Positions 1 to 11,871 are shown, numbered from the stretch's first letter. The stretch: DNA of 64,000 bases from Epiperipatus broadwayi (GCA_028023455.1 JAQFVV010012395.1:8918498-8982497), one strand, 5' to 3'. The notes: a model not told the origin generated them from the sequence alone. A program made the numbers and translations.

Positions 1-124
1 CTATTTCCATCATCTAATATATATATTAAATGTGTTTAGCAAAATGTAACTTTATTTAAATATTCCAAATACATTCAACTGTTAGTAATAGCACATCGGA
101 CAGTTTAGTCTTTGCAATATTTGG

Positions 125-275
125 AGAGGTATTGGTCTTCCCTCTTCTTCAGGTCTTGCTGGCCTGACCAGTGACAGTACTAACTTGGGATTTGAACCTG
201 GGTCTTTAGACTCTTGAGTTTTGAATTTTAAGGTAATGCTCTAATGAACTGAGCCACCCTGCCAAAGGCAACAGT
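125..275 (-). repeat. tRNA-derived SINE
   Basis: On the minus strand an A-box-like segment (239-256, TGGCTCAGTTCATTAGAG) is followed about 40 bases later by a B-box-like segment (188-198, GGTTCAAATCC). This is the internal RNA polymerase III promoter layout of a tRNA. The sequence then runs on into a non-tRNA body ending in a purine-rich stretch (125-150). The fold does not make a clean tRNA cloverleaf, so I call it a SINE head and not a tRNA gene. End points are approximate and no target-site duplication was identified. Confidence 0.7.
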
Positions 276-1289
276 CTGTAATAATATCATATACTTATCT
301 GTGAGGCTCCTCATGATTTTTCCATTTTTTACCTAAGAGCAAAGTTGATTAGTGGTTTCCATACATTATATATAGTCACACTAGATTGACTTATGGGATT
401 TTTGCCATTGTCACATGAGCAGCTTCTTTAAATTTTCTTTTTTTGTACCTTTGCTTCTCTATCGAATATTTTTGTATTTTCCCAATTGAACATATGTTCA
501 TTGGCATGTTCTGATAACTTAGACACATCTGTTTTCTCTCTTCTAATCATCAGTCTGTGTTCTTGCAAGCACTTTTCATGGGACAACTGCTCTTACCAAT
601 ATATGTTCTTCCACATTTACATGTTATTTTGTAGATGCAGTTTTCCTTTTCAACATTTAAAGTTTAAGCTTTGTAGATGTTAGAATTCCTTGTAGGGTAG
701 TATGGTTCTGGAAAGCTGTTCTGAGGTTATACTGACTGCATATTTTCCTTAGCTTGCCTGCTATTTTTGGAATGCATGAGTACACTGCAGTACTGAAACA
801 GTAAGATTCGTATTCGAATCTTAAGTTTCACCTTTTTCTGTCGACTCTCACTGACTGGTCTATCCTGCCCAAATTTAAACTTTTTGGTATCAAATTGTGT
901 GTGCAACAATATTAAAAATATATAAGTATATGTAGAATTCAGCATAAACACGCACACATTTCGATCTCAAATTAAAGGTAATAAATGGGGATAAAATAAT
1001 ATCATTTAGATTTCTTTTAGTTATATAATTTTGTATAATTTTAATCATTTATTTTGGATTATAAAGTTCGTATTTATTGCTTTGTTTAAATTTTGTTTAA
1101 TAATTCTAAAAAAATCTGATGTAATATTTAATTAAAAGTTAAAATAATCTTATGTTCCCTTTTTGTCTTTGAAATTTAAAAGCATCAGTCAGTGATAGAT
1201 AATAGATTAATTAAAGAAAAATTCCCCAAAATGTAATTAGTAAATGTAAAATGTAAACAATAGAACGTCAGCTTTCTATAATTAAAACC
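276..1289. other. AT-rich stretch, nothing recognised
   Basis: Only short open frames without recognisable protein motifs occur here. I see no RNA gene or clear repeat. Confidence 0.6.
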
Positions 1290-1710
1290 CAACAAAATGC
1301 ATTGCTTATCCTCAGGGCAGATTAAATAGAACCTAAAAATACCTTAACAAAAATGTGAAAGATCAAGATAAAAAAGAGGCCATCTTAGACTTGCTGAGAC
1401 ATTCACTTAAACTTTAGCTTTGCTCTCGATCACTGAGAGTCTCCAAAATATAAAAATAATTTGTTCCTGCCAAGGTATGACCGAGTAAAGCACCTAGATT
1501 ATTCTCCATCGAAAGATGGCCTATCGGATGCCAAACTTTCCATTGCCTGTCATAAATTCACCATGATGATCTGCTGCCTGAAATAAATGAGAAAGCTGCT
1601 GCTGCTGTGAAAGTAAATGAAATATCTAAATACAAGAAAGAATTGCCACTCGTGAACTTTTTGCTGCTAAACTAATGGAATCAGAAAACTTCTTATAAAA
1701 CAGGTACCTG
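1290..1710 (+). other. GC-richer patch, possible decayed coding relic
   Basis: This patch is richer in G and C than its neighbours and can be read in short plus-strand pieces of protein-like composition, for example around 1370-1425 and 1570-1700, where a frame shift joins two pieces. The frames carry stops and match no family I recognise. It could be a decayed exon or a transposon relic; the coding interpretation is weak. Confidence 0.2.
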
Positions 1711-2013
1711 TCTGTGTTCAAACTCTAGAGTACTCTAATAATATGCTATAGCTCTTCTTCGTACTACTTATCTAAATTATAAAATGTAAAACTACCATAT
1801 GTATAACTAAAACTGAATAATTAACTTAATGTGTAAATCTCTCTAATAATCTAGCTTACCTCATTCTATCTTGGGTGCGTATTTCTAAAATCTACATTTT
1901 ATCTATATTTATTATTTAATTATTGCATGCTCACAATTGTCTCTATTTTCAAAGTTTAAATCTATGATCGTTTGAAACCGTGAATGCGTGTCACATTTTC
2001 ATTAATATGTACT

Positions 2014-2056
2014 TCATCGGGCTGAGGCAGAGACCAGCCCAACATTCTTATAAACC
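2014..2056 (+). repeat. 43-bp direct repeat, copy 1
   Basis: This segment recurs at 2518-2560 with a single difference (gggctgagg here, gggccgagg there). Copy 1 lies between two short inverted segments (about 1981-1993 and 2083-2096) that share TGAATGCGTGTC. Confidence 0.85.
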
Positions 2057-2379
2057 ATAACTAACTTAACTTTCATATAAATCGACACGCATTCAGTGCA
2101 TCACTTATTGTAATGCAGGGTCTACTACTTCACAAATGGCTGACGTATTATTTATAATAATTCCCAATTTATATAGGTTTTGTATTTATTAAATCATCAT
2201 GAATAATTCCAAAAAATTACATTTCTTTGAGAGTCACCAACATTCTTTAGTAACTGTTGATAATGTAGGGCCGAATTAGAAATCTATTTAAATCTTATTA
2301 TAATCGTTTATACTTATACATATGTTACGTTTTAAAGATGTGATGATCTATTCCACCGTAAATATTCCGGATTCTTCAG

Positions 2380-2620
2380 AGTTGAAAGTAACCCCAGTCA
2401 TCCTACACAAGCGGGCATAATGGGTGCTCCCGTAGGACTTGACAACATCATGCAGCCAGCCGGCAAAACTGCGACACGGACCGCTTGTCCATGGTTATGC
2501 TTATGTGACACCTTATTTCATCGGGCCGAGGCAGAGACCAGCCCAACATTCTTATAAACCCATTCACGGCATCGCAGTTTCAATATACTGCCATTCCATA
2601 TCGCCTTTCTAAAATGTACC
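2380..2620. other. GC-richer patch containing the second 43-bp repeat
   Basis: Base composition is clearly richer in G and C than the surroundings. The patch includes the second copy of the 43-bp repeat at 2518-2560. Open stretches exist on the plus strand but no family is recognised. It may be the end of a transposable element or an old exon; nothing visible decides between these. Confidence 0.4.
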
Positions 2621-3059
2621 ACGTGTTCCTTTACTTAATTTTATTATTATATATATCACTCCGCCTCTGCATTATCTTCATAATTCACTCTCAAATAAAT
2701 GTTTGCCCTTAGACATAAAATAAATATTTTAATTAAATAAATATATGTCCGCCACTACTCTCAAATCTTACTTTAGACTCTTGCATTGCAAAGGTGTAAA
2801 TTCCCCAAGGCATGCATTAGAAATACTTACTCGAGAATTTTAGGTAGCTGGATTACACCTTGAAATAAGTGAATTCCTTTTTAAACATTACAGTGTCGCA
2901 AATCCCGCTACTGAAGCTTTAAATCCACAAAATATTATTAGTAAATGTTTGTTTTATTAAAATGTATTAATAAATAATTTTAAACTATATGTCTGCAGTT
3001 ACGTTTCATTTATTCTATACCCATTCTATATAATATTTCCTCGATTATGTAAATATGAA
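2621..3059. other. AT-rich stretch, nothing recognised
   Basis: No protein motif, RNA gene or convincing repeat is seen. Confidence 0.5.
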
Positions 3060-3190
3060 TGTTTAATTAATATTAGTTTGATTATTGGCTATCTCAAGAA
3101 TAAAATCATGAATCTCTTCCATATCCCTGACCACCATGCCTAAGGAAATATTTACTAATGTCACATCAGATGCATTGTTTCATGGATTGT
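3060..3190 (-). repeat. Dispersed repeat, copy at 3.1 kb (partner near 5.9 kb)
   Basis: The minus-strand translation contains NASDVTLVNIS and, about ten residues on, RDMEEI. The segment around 5895-5965 encodes the similar NASDVSIPVLF and REIEET on the same strand. Both also align as DNA around the shared ACATCAGATGCATTG. Conservation at the protein level suggests a coding origin in some mobile element, but the family is not recognised. Confidence 0.4.
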
Positions 3191-3239
3191 ATTGTGGAAC
3201 CGATAAACTATGTTCGAACTCAGTAACAATGGGTGGCTT

Positions 3240-3436
3240 CGCTACCTCGATGGTGCTGCTGTTCTGTGTGGTGGTCGAATTCTGCACTATGTTTATGAGT
3301 CACACGTTTTCTGACTGTTACAGTACCAATAATTGTTTTTTCTCTTGATGGTTCTTTTTGTTGTCCATTTAATGTTTTCTTAATAACAGTTGATGGATAA
3401 CCAATTTTCATAAGACTTTGTTTTATATAGATCTCA
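3240..3436 (-). pseudogene. Penelope-like element, C-terminal RT fragment
   Basis: The minus-strand frame reads IYIKQSLMKIGYPSTVIKKT and, shortly after, REKTIIGTV. This matches the PLE remnant on the opposite strand at about 4710-4840 (IYIEQTLMKNGYKSAVIKKT, REQTIIGTV). In PLEs this stretch follows the reverse transcriptase core and links it to the GIY-YIG domain. The fragment abuts the N-terminal part of the plus-strand copy head to head, so two partial copies meet near 3437. No catalytic residues are included. It is too short to be functional. Confidence 0.6.
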
Positions 3437-4945
3437 GTTCTAAACATCTAACTGATACTGAAATTTCTGTTCTTGAAAGAGAATTAAACTTTGCCATAAC
3501 ACTGTTTAATACCCCCTTTATTAGATATAATGGCAGCCACTGAGGAAGGTACTCAAAAATTGCCTTTAGAAGAAGCAGCAGAATTACACTGGCAAGCAAG
3601 TCAAGCATATCCTATGATGAGAGAAAAGCAATTAAATCTCTCAAGGTAGTTATATCTATAATTATTCTCACTGCTGACAAAGGCATGCAACAGTTATAAT
3701 GGATACTACTTATTATGACAACAAAATACAAGCACTCCTCTCAGCATGCCAATATAGAAAATTAGCAAAAAATCCAATACTGAGTACAGAAACACTATTA
3801 CAAGCATTACTCAGAAAGCATCACAAATACTTCATTGATTCAGAAAAAAGTAAAATAATATCATATTTCAGAAAAATTACTCATCTTTATAGTCTATCTA
3901 AAATTCACATTTATCATGTTCCATTAAAACCTATCATTAGTTCTAGAGATTCATCTTGCCAAAATTTGGCAAGATTTCTTCTCAAAGTTCTAAGTCCTTT
4001 GGCATACAAGACCCAGTCCTTTGTCAGGGATTCTAGACACTTTGTAGAATTAATAAAAAACATGAAAATTGAAAGAACTGACTTACCGGTAAGCTTTGAT
4101 ATGGAAAGTTTATTTATGAATGCACCATTTGAAGAAGCATTGCCTATTGGAAGGAAAAGATTAAATGGTGATAATAGTTTACAAACCAGGACAGCTCTTC
4201 CTGTTGATAGTATAATGGAACTATTAACATTCTGTATAAAAACAAACTACTTTCAATATAACATAGAATTCTTCCAACAAAATCAAGGAATAACTATGAA
4301 CGCATTATCATCTTCCCTGATTAGCAACATTTACATGAAGAATTTGAAACCTTAGCCATAAAAAGTGCCCCATATTCACCTAAAATTTGGCTTCACTATG
4401 TGGATTATACATTTGTTGTATGGCCACATGGTGAAGCACTTCTACAAACTTTCTGGAAACATATCAACAATATATCCCCTTCAATTAAATTCACAATAGA
4501 ATCAGAACAGGAACAAAAATTGACAATCTTAGATGTTATTGTGACAAGACTTCCTCGTGGAAAAATCCAAACTACAGTTTACTGAAAACCTACACATACA
4601 GAAAAATACATAGCCTATACATCCAATCACACTAGAGCACAAAACATGGAGTTATACTATCACTACGGAACTGAGCAAAAGAAGTTTGTTCAGAAACCAG
4701 CAGTTTGGAAAAAGATCTATATAGAACAAACTCTTATGAAAAATGGTTATAAATCAGCTGTTATTAAGAAAACATTAATTAGACAACAATAAGAACAATC
4801 AAGAGAACAGACAATTATTGGTACGGTAGTGTATTAATACATTCCAAAAATAGCAGACAAATTAAGGAAAATCTGCAATCAATATGTGCTAGATTTATTA
4901 TTTGAGAATCATGTGACGGAGGGCTATTTTGTAAGTTGTAAACAC
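3437..4945 (+). pseudogene. Penelope-like element reverse transcriptase, degenerate
   Basis: PLEs encode a telomerase-related reverse transcriptase, usually fused to a GIY-YIG endonuclease. Reading through frameshifts and stops, the N-terminal box IIILTADKG (about 3655-3685) matches the PLE-typical ILPADKG motif. LYSLSKIHI stands where intact PLEs have FYGLPKIHK. VSFDMESLFMNAPFEEAL is motif A with its aspartate. Motif B is ruined (GITMNALSSSL in place of a MGSPLSP-like core). The motif C site reads HYVDYTFVVW, so the second catalytic aspartate is lost. After that come the PTHTEKYI segment and the basic C-terminal linker. The clearest open stretches are 3699-4355 and 4400-4585. No GIY-YIG domain was found downstream. 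Sequence details differ from the 17-26 kb copies, so this is another PLE lineage. Inactive. Confidence 0.85.
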
Positions 4946-5890
4946 ATGTTTGTTTCTTAAAATTCCAAGAGTCATCTTTATTACTCCTCTTTTCTTAAAA
5001 GAAATCTATTTAATCTAAAATTGTAAGATATTTTAATCTCTTTCCCTCACCTGAATTGAAGACTTTTGTAATGACAATCATAAATTCCAGGATTTCATAA
5101 TGAATTAATTACTGTTTGTTTCTTTATTTAGTTTGTATTGCTAGCTTATACATATATAATTTACTTCATTTGTAGATTTTTATTCTTTAAGCAGACATTC
5201 ATTCTTGTTTTAAAGAAATAAATTTGCTGCTTTTATCCCACACTTTCATACTCTGAGAGGCTGTGCTATTGTCCACTGTATTATTATAAATGCAGATAAA
5301 TTTCCTGCCTAGTAGTAATCAGTTTGTCAATGGTGGTAGAAGAAGACATCAATTTCTGTTTCATATATCCCTTTGATCCAATGAAATGCCTGGGTATGGC
5401 TTTGCCAAATTGGGCATACCCCATCTCTGTTTATTATTTGATAAACTCTTCTGTTTTTGATAAAGTAATACCATGTTCAGTATTTTCTTTTATGTATTTT
5501 AAAGCCTGACTGTACAAGCATGTAGTCAGTTATAATTCTAAGTCCGTTGTGATCATTTATTAATGATTATGATTTTAATAGATTTAAATAAATATTTCTA
5601 TCTTAACCCTGCTTGATTATTCGTTAATTAAAAAATTAAATCATCATAGGATATCTATCCCTCCATTTTGATGGAATTAGTTGATAATTAAGCAGTTAGG
5701 TTGCTAATTAAGTTTTTAATCTATAAGAAAGTCAATATAATATGAAAATTTAAATCTAACTAAGCTTTAAACTCTGTTTGATTCAATTTTTTTTGTTTTA
5801 TTATTGTAACTTATAAATTTATTTATGTACGCATTATCTCTCACATGTGACTTGTTTACTACAATTATTATTTGCATAGTTTTGAGGGTC
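4946..5890. other. AT-rich stretch, nothing recognised
   Basis: Only short frames without motifs. The region may include further decayed PLE 3' sequence directly after 4945, but I cannot align it. Confidence 0.5.
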
Positions 5891-5990
5891 TCTTCTATCT
5901 CCCTGACATCAATGGGATATTTAAAAAAAAGGACAGGTATACTAACATCAGATGCATTGATCACATTGGAATTGTTCTGGGATCATAGGC
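5891..5990 (-). repeat. Dispersed repeat, copy at 5.9 kb (partner near 3.1 kb)
   Basis: This is the partner of the 3060-3190 segment. The minus-strand frame reads INASDVSIPVLF and then REIEETL, matching the other copy in order and spacing. Function unknown. Confidence 0.4.
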
Positions 5991-6049
5991 AATGAGTTTT
6001 GACTTTGTATTGGTTGTTGTAATGTTTATATGAATGTTACACACAGACA

Positions 6050-6175
6050 TGTGAGTTAAACCATGAAACATCTCTTGATCATCATTTCTTATGCTTGCTC
6101 ATAACTGTTATTAAAACAGGCAAAACTCCCCATACAGCAGTGCTCTCAGATCCAAGGCTTAATGTTGTAAGAATT
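6050..6175 (+). repeat. Foldback-family fragment
   Basis: It carries ttatgcttgctcataactg, gcaaaactccccatacagc and gtgctctcagatccaaggct, all of which recur in the foldback elements at 6851-7386 and 9327-10082. It appears to be an internally deleted member of that family. Confidence 0.6.
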
Positions 6176-6207
6176 CCTTAATAAAAGTATCTGCTATTGC
6201 TTTATAA

Positions 6208-6324
<117 letters not shown>

Positions 6325-6850
6325 GTAGAGTGCTAGAGTCTGGGGTTTAATGTTCTCAAGCAAATCCAATTCCTGCACTCAAACACCATCTCCAAACCAA
6401 TAAAACCATTCAGTAATTAGTGTTTTTTTTAAATCTCACTATTATATATTATAAGTTGTCATTTCAAAGTACCATTTTGCTCCTAAATAAAGATTTTAAC
6501 ATTTAAAAAGGTGACTTTCTATGATATACAAAATGGACTATAATTTTTAAGCTATTCAATGTATAGAAATTATCTTAATTATTCTTTTAGTATACCAGTT
6601 AAGATTCTTGACTTTTTGCTGATGCAGGAATCTACTTCTTTGACTTTTACTGTGGCCTGATAACATCATTCCTAAAAAGATTTTTACTAAAAAAAATAAC
6701 AAAGAATCAAAGGATAACAAAATTTATTTAAAAAAGAGAATAAATACATCTTATTTTAGTACAATTGTTGCTCTTCTTCTCTATTTCATATTACTTTTAA
6801 ATTTAATTCTGTTTCCAATATGTTTTTTAAATGCTCTCACTATCTATAAA

Positions 6851-6986
6851 ACCAATAAACATCACATGATCACAATTTAGTATGCTTGCTCATAACTGTT
6901 ATTCAACCAAGTAAAGAGAGTTTTGCCAGTTTGAATAACATTTATGAGCAAGCATAAGAAATTGTGATCATGTGATGTTTATTGGC
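6851..6986. repeat. Palindrome, foldback family (short arms)
   Basis: Arms of about 56 bases (6851-6906 and 6930-6986) are close reverse complements around a spacer of about 23 bases that includes agagagttttgcc. The arms share catcacatgatcaca with the larger palindrome at 9740-10082. The central remnant of the family's gagagttttgc motif suggests this is a deletion derivative of the longer form. Confidence 0.85.
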
Positions 6987-7386
6987 TTAAAACCAATCCT
7001 GCCTAATAGGATAGTGATGGATATGGTTATTAAAGAACCAAAGACACCAAAATGTATAGGTATTGAAGTGAGATCAGACCTATATGACTATATAAGCTAA
7101 TGAGCTTGGATTAAAAATATTATAGTGTTTTCAATTTAAGTCTCATAGTTTTGTAGTTAAGTAGAGATAAAAGGTGGCTGCCGATTAGATCCTAAGATCT
7201 AGGTGCAGTGCTCTCAGATCCAAGGCTCATCACTGACAAAGGTCACAAACCAGAAATTATTCTGGGGATATTGGATGAGTAGGCACTAGATAGGGATTTT
7301 ATGTGCAAGCCTTTTGGCATCTATTGATTACTCTGGCTTGCACTGAGTGACAATATGTATAGAGAGTTTTGTCTGTTATCTATAAA
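6987..7386 (-). mobile_element. Foldback-family body, copy A
   Basis: This segment is the reverse complement, with divergence, of 9327-9739. Shared landmarks in order are caatcctgcctaatagga, the ttaagtagagataaaaggtgg region, gtgctctcagatccaaggct, ctggggatattggatgagta and ttatgtgcaagcc. No open reading frame of note. It is most simply a non-autonomous element of a foldback or MITE-like family; the superfamily is not determined. Confidence 0.7.
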
Positions 7387-8826
7387 ATATTCACAGTGAT
7401 TGACTTGATAAGCTGATAAGAGATTTTTAATATTTGCATTCTATAAAATATTACATCAGCAAAGAATATGATAATTAATCACTATACTTTTGTAAATTAT
7501 TATACAAACATTTTGAAGATTAGTTCCTAAACTTTTTTTTGTTGATATTTTAGTATCTCACTTTCTGATAAAAATAAGTGGAGCTTTTATAACTAGAGGA
7601 ATAATTAAAAGTGGGAAAGAGGGAGGGAATGATCTTGCAATCCTTGAAACAACTCTAGATTTGTAAATATATTTAAGAATAAAATGCCCACAGCCACATC
7701 ACATAGATTACTTGTTTGATTAAAAGTAATATTTATGACTTTAGAAAAAATATATAAATGCCAGAGTTACAAAGAGAATAGAAAATATCAATTTTGTTAC
7801 TATAAGACAATTTTATCAAACTGCTTTATAATTAAAGTAGTCGTGCACATTCTCTATTTTAGTCATGATATCAGATCAAGATAATGTATTGGGTATTTCT
7901 AAATATGGCAACACATGGTATTTTTTTAAAAAATAATCGCAACATAATTTTAACTGATTTCTCTAGCATATTTTTAATTTGGGCTAAATTATGAGTAAAA
8001 TTTATATTGATATATATCATATTTATCTGAAAAAATGAAAGATGTCTGCAGTTACCTTATAACTGATGTCACAGATATACATATAATTGCTAACGTAGTA
8101 TAGATCTATATAGATATTGGAAACAGTTGGTTTACATTTAAAATTTTGAAGCCTTTAGAAAAAAAATAATACAATTTAAAATGATTATAAGAGAACTGCA
8201 ATAGTTTTTTAATGTATTTTATTTGAGAAAGACTAGTTATGTAGAACTCATCACATAAATGCATTTGCAGTGGAATAGTAATTGCAGATATTTCCTAGTA
8301 TAGGAAAAAAGAATCTTCTATAAAATTTTATTGCACTTACCTAGTAGATATTGGCAGAATACTCTTACTTCAAAAGTTGGAAGAGAAAACTATATTTTAT
8401 AATTAGAATAATCATACACACATATCTATCATATTTTCTGTGCCATATAATCTCTTTGCAATTTCGATCATTGCTAAATATGAATTTTTATAAATGGGAT
8501 AATAATTTTTAGTGCAGATTCACAAATTTTTAAAATATCACCTCTCTTAACTATTATTGCACATAACACTCTGCCTTATATTCTTCATAAAAAAATAATA
8601 AATATTTCTTTCCATTTATTAGCTTCTAAATTTCCAAGTATATTAAATAAAGAGGTGAGGCAAGCAGTTAAATCATTGAAGAATTTATTTTTACTACATT
8701 TTGACCATATATTATATATAATATTTAGAACTTAATAGATATTAGACAATAGTGATTATTAAAATTTAATCCAGTGCCCTTCTATTCATATCTTCAAACT
8801 AGCCTGGTTTCTGGATTTTATTCACC
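7387..8826. other. AT-rich stretch, nothing recognised
   Basis: No protein motif or clear repeat apart from short A/T runs. Confidence 0.55.
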
Positions 8827-9079
8827 TCTGTTAGTAATAAAATTTTCTAACCGCCCACCGGTTCCACAGTAATGGTGATTTATAAAGTAGGAAAGTAACT
8901 TTACTTTATAAAATTTATAAAGCAGAGTTACAGCAAGCTAAAGCATATAAACCGCTATGAAATTTTTTTAAAAAGTCAAATTAAAAAAAAGTGCTTCAGT
9001 GTCGGACAAAACCCCTACCACCTACCATGAAGGCTGGAACCCCACTAGTGGGTGGTAGGGGCTAGGTTGACTACCACTG
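8827..9079 (+). mobile_element. hAT-type MITE, left end lost
   Basis: The segment aligns along most of its length with the complete MITE at 63455-63773, sharing for example ctaaccgccca, ccacagtaatggtgattta and aagcagagttacagcaagc. The right terminal inverted repeat is present and ends GGTTGACTACCACTG at 9079. The left terminal repeat is not recognisable, so this copy is truncated or heavily diverged on that side. Non-coding and non-autonomous. Confidence 0.85.
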
Positions 9080-9326
9080 ACCTAGATCTTTTGGTCATAA
9101 TGTTTTGATTCTACAACTATATAACTAGCAAATAAATTGTCTTGAATTTAAAACATGAAATTGATTTTGAATATCAAACTAGGGAAAGAGGTGGCTATTA
9201 GGATGAATGATTTATTCGGCCCATAAAATACAGATGCATTAAATCAAATTTCTTAATAAAAAGGCAATAAGCCAGAAATTAGTCAGGACATATGGATAAC
9301 ATGAAGAAAATTAACATTTATAAATA

Positions 9327-9739
9327 AACAGAGCAAAACTCTCCATACAGTATTGCCACCTGTGCTCAACAGAGTAATCAATGGATGCCAGAAGGCTTGT
9401 GCATAAAATCCCTATCTAATGCCTACTTATCCAATATCCCCAGACTAGTTTCTGGCTTGTGGCCTTCGTCAGTGAGGAGCTTTGGATCTGAGAGCACCAC
9501 ATCTAGATCTTAAGATCTAATGCAACCCTCTAGCAACCACCTTTTATCTCTACTTAACTACAAAACTATGAGAATAAAATTGAAAACACAAAAAAATATT
9601 TTCAATCTAAGTTCAATAGCTTATATAGTCATATGGGTCTGAACTCAGTTCAGCATCCATACATTTTGGTGTCTTTGGCTCTTTTACAACCATGGCCACC
9701 ACTATCCTATTAGGCAGGATTGGTGTTAAACCATTAAGC
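9327..9739 (+). mobile_element. Foldback-family body, copy B
   Basis: It starts with agcaaaactctccatacagt and passes through ccaatatccccaga, a ggccttcgtcagtgagga segment and ggatctgagagcacc to a caggattggtg segment. The order is that of copy A, inverted. The first 130 bases recur directly at about 9784-9918 inside the palindrome. No coding frame is seen. Confidence 0.75.
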
Positions 9740-10082
9740 ATCACATGATCACATTTCCTATACTAGCACATTAATTGTTGATAAACAGAGCAAAACTCTC
9801 CATACAGTATTGCCACCTGTGCTAAACAGAATAATCAATGGATGCCAGAAGGCTTGTGCATAAAATCCCTATCTAATGCCTACTCATCCAGTATCCCCAG
9901 ATTAGTTTCTGGCTTGTGAGTCTGGGGATATTGGATGAGTAGGCATTAGATAGGGATTTTATGCACAAGCCTTCTGGCATCCATTGATTACTCTGTTTAG
10001 CACAGGTGGCAATACTGTATGGAGAGTTTTGCTCTGTTTATCAACAATTAATGTGCTAGTATAGGAAATGTGATCATGTGAT
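9740..10082. repeat. Near-perfect palindrome with 162-bp arms
   Basis: Bases 9740-9901 and 9921-10082 are reverse complements with only two or three differences that I can find (one near 9830, one near 9890), around a 19-base spacer at 9902-9920. The outer ends are atcacatgatcac and gtgatcatgtgat. Each arm contains the same module that starts copy B. The very low divergence between arms points to recent inversion-duplication or to gene conversion. The DNA could extrude a long hairpin. Confidence 0.95.
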
Positions 10083-10274
10083 AACATTTATAAATGTTTA
10101 TTTCAGAGTAATTCCCTATTTTCAAAATATTTTATAGCAATTTTATAAGCAAAAGTAAAGCTAAGGGAATAAAAATAATTGCACATTATTTAAGATATTC
10201 GATTTTGTAATCAGTTTTATAATTTAATACCCTGTACAGACTTACACACACCTGCACATATATAATGTAATATA

Positions 10275-10450
10275 TAAGGATTCGAACTCAGACTTTCACA
10301 CGACCCTCAACTCTCCATATCATCTCATATTGCTGACTCACCTGATCACATACTTGTTGAAAAGATAAATAATCACCAATATATGTATTTCATGCTAAAC
10401 CAGCGATCATCAGTTGGTCCAGATTACTATTTCCATACATATATACAATC
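10275..10450. repeat. tRNA-like B box and fragment of the 330-bp repeat family
   Basis: The minus strand has a B-box-like GAGTTCGAATCC (about 10279-10290). The following bases on the plus strand (catgctaaaccagcgatcat, then cagttggtcc) match the repeat unit found at 15.2-16.0 and 18.8-19.3 kb. It may be a SINE of which the 330-bp units are tandem relatives. Boundaries are uncertain. Confidence 0.4.
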
Positions 10451-11464
10451 AGTGCTCAGCTTTGTATTAAGATATCCAATCTTCATACTTTAATAGAATT
10501 CAAACTACTCCAATCCACAATTTTTCAGCCATCCATTTCATTGATAATCTGATGATGTAACATTCAATTCTTTATAAGTTTAGGGAATGCTGTAAAAATT
10601 ATCAGATGAAGGCAAAAACGTAGGGTTAATGATTAATGATACAATAATAGCAATTGTTTTTGGCATAAAAGAAAATAAAGATTAATAATAATAATAGATT
10701 AAAACACGTTAACAACTAGAATGCATTTTTAAAATTATTAATACAGATAGAAATATAATGAATATTTTGATGTTAACTGAAAATAAATGTAACTTCCAGC
10801 TAGTTTGCTATAACTATACAAACTAATAGTCTAATTATTTGCATGAAAGTAGATGGTTATTTAGATATCAGTATCTAGGGGAAAAAAAAAAAAAACAATT
10901 CAAAACACTCTTTATTTGCCATTTAGCTAAAGTGGAATTATTGTGTTTTGCACTGAATTTTTATTTCCAAAAAAATTTTGAGAAATATTTTTATGTGGAA
11001 TATTTAAGGTTTTTAACTTTTTTTCATGATATTCGAATAGGATATCAACCACACATTAATTTAGTAAGAAGCTTTAGACAGCTTATTGTGAAATAAAAAT
11101 TTTAAATGAAGTCAATAGAAAATTTCAGATTATAGAGTGTGGGATATTTAAATTAATTCGAGTATTGGCATCTTTAGTGCTTAAGTTTCTTATAAATTCC
11201 AGAACAATATTTTTTATGCAACTTTGGTGATTTTAACATAAATAGCTCATTAGTAACCCTGTCAATACCACTAAAAACAATAAAAAGTGGATATTAATCA
11301 CCGATTTCCTATTGCCAGATAGTAAGTATTTGAGTGAGATTCTATTATGCTTTCTATTAAAGAATATTTAGATATTAATTTACAAAACTATATTAAATTT
11401 TTATCTTGATTGCCATTGACGATGTAAAAATACTAAAATGAATAAAACGATTTTTTTTTTCTTT
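10451..11464. other. AT-rich stretch, nothing recognised
   Basis: An 85-residue open frame at 10839-11096 has no recognisable motif, follows an A run and is not supported as a gene. Confidence 0.5.
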
Positions 11465-11560
11465 CCAGTCTTAGTTTGAACCCAGATTATGGATTTAAAA
11501 CATTGAATGTGTTAACCATTATAACTATTATGCAATGGCGGTTTGTATATAGACATTTAT
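11465..11560 (-). repeat. Possible decayed tRNA-derived SINE
   Basis: The minus strand has a B-box-like GGGTTCAAACT (11474-11484) with an A-box-like TATAATGGTTAACA about 40 bases upstream. No further body is recognised. The pairing of boxes could be chance in a sequence this biased. Confidence 0.25.
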
Positions 11561-11743
11561 TGTAGTAAATGTAACAGTTTAAGACATTATTTTCTAGTGG
11601 TTAACTGTTGAAGATGGTTTACTGCATTCAAAACGTATTTAACATAAATATTTCTAAAATTATCGTTCCATGCAAGAAGCATTTGCATAGAGTTATAATA
11701 TGACATATGTATGTATATAATGAAAAAAATCTGCCTACTATTA

Positions 11744-11871
11744 AGAATAAGTAATAAATATATTTTAATCATATATACATATATTATAATTCATATAAAT
11801 AAATAATAGAATAAGTAATAAATATATTTTAATCATATATACATATATTATAATTCATATAAATAAATAAT
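11744..11871. repeat. Two-copy tandem duplication, 64-bp unit
   Basis: Bases 11744-11807 and 11808-11871 are essentially identical, including ttaatcatatatacatatat. This is a recent local duplication without coding content. Confidence 0.95.

Noticed and set aside
188-256. A genuine tRNA gene
   Set aside because: A and B boxes are present but the arms do not pair as a cloverleaf and the sequence continues into a SINE body.
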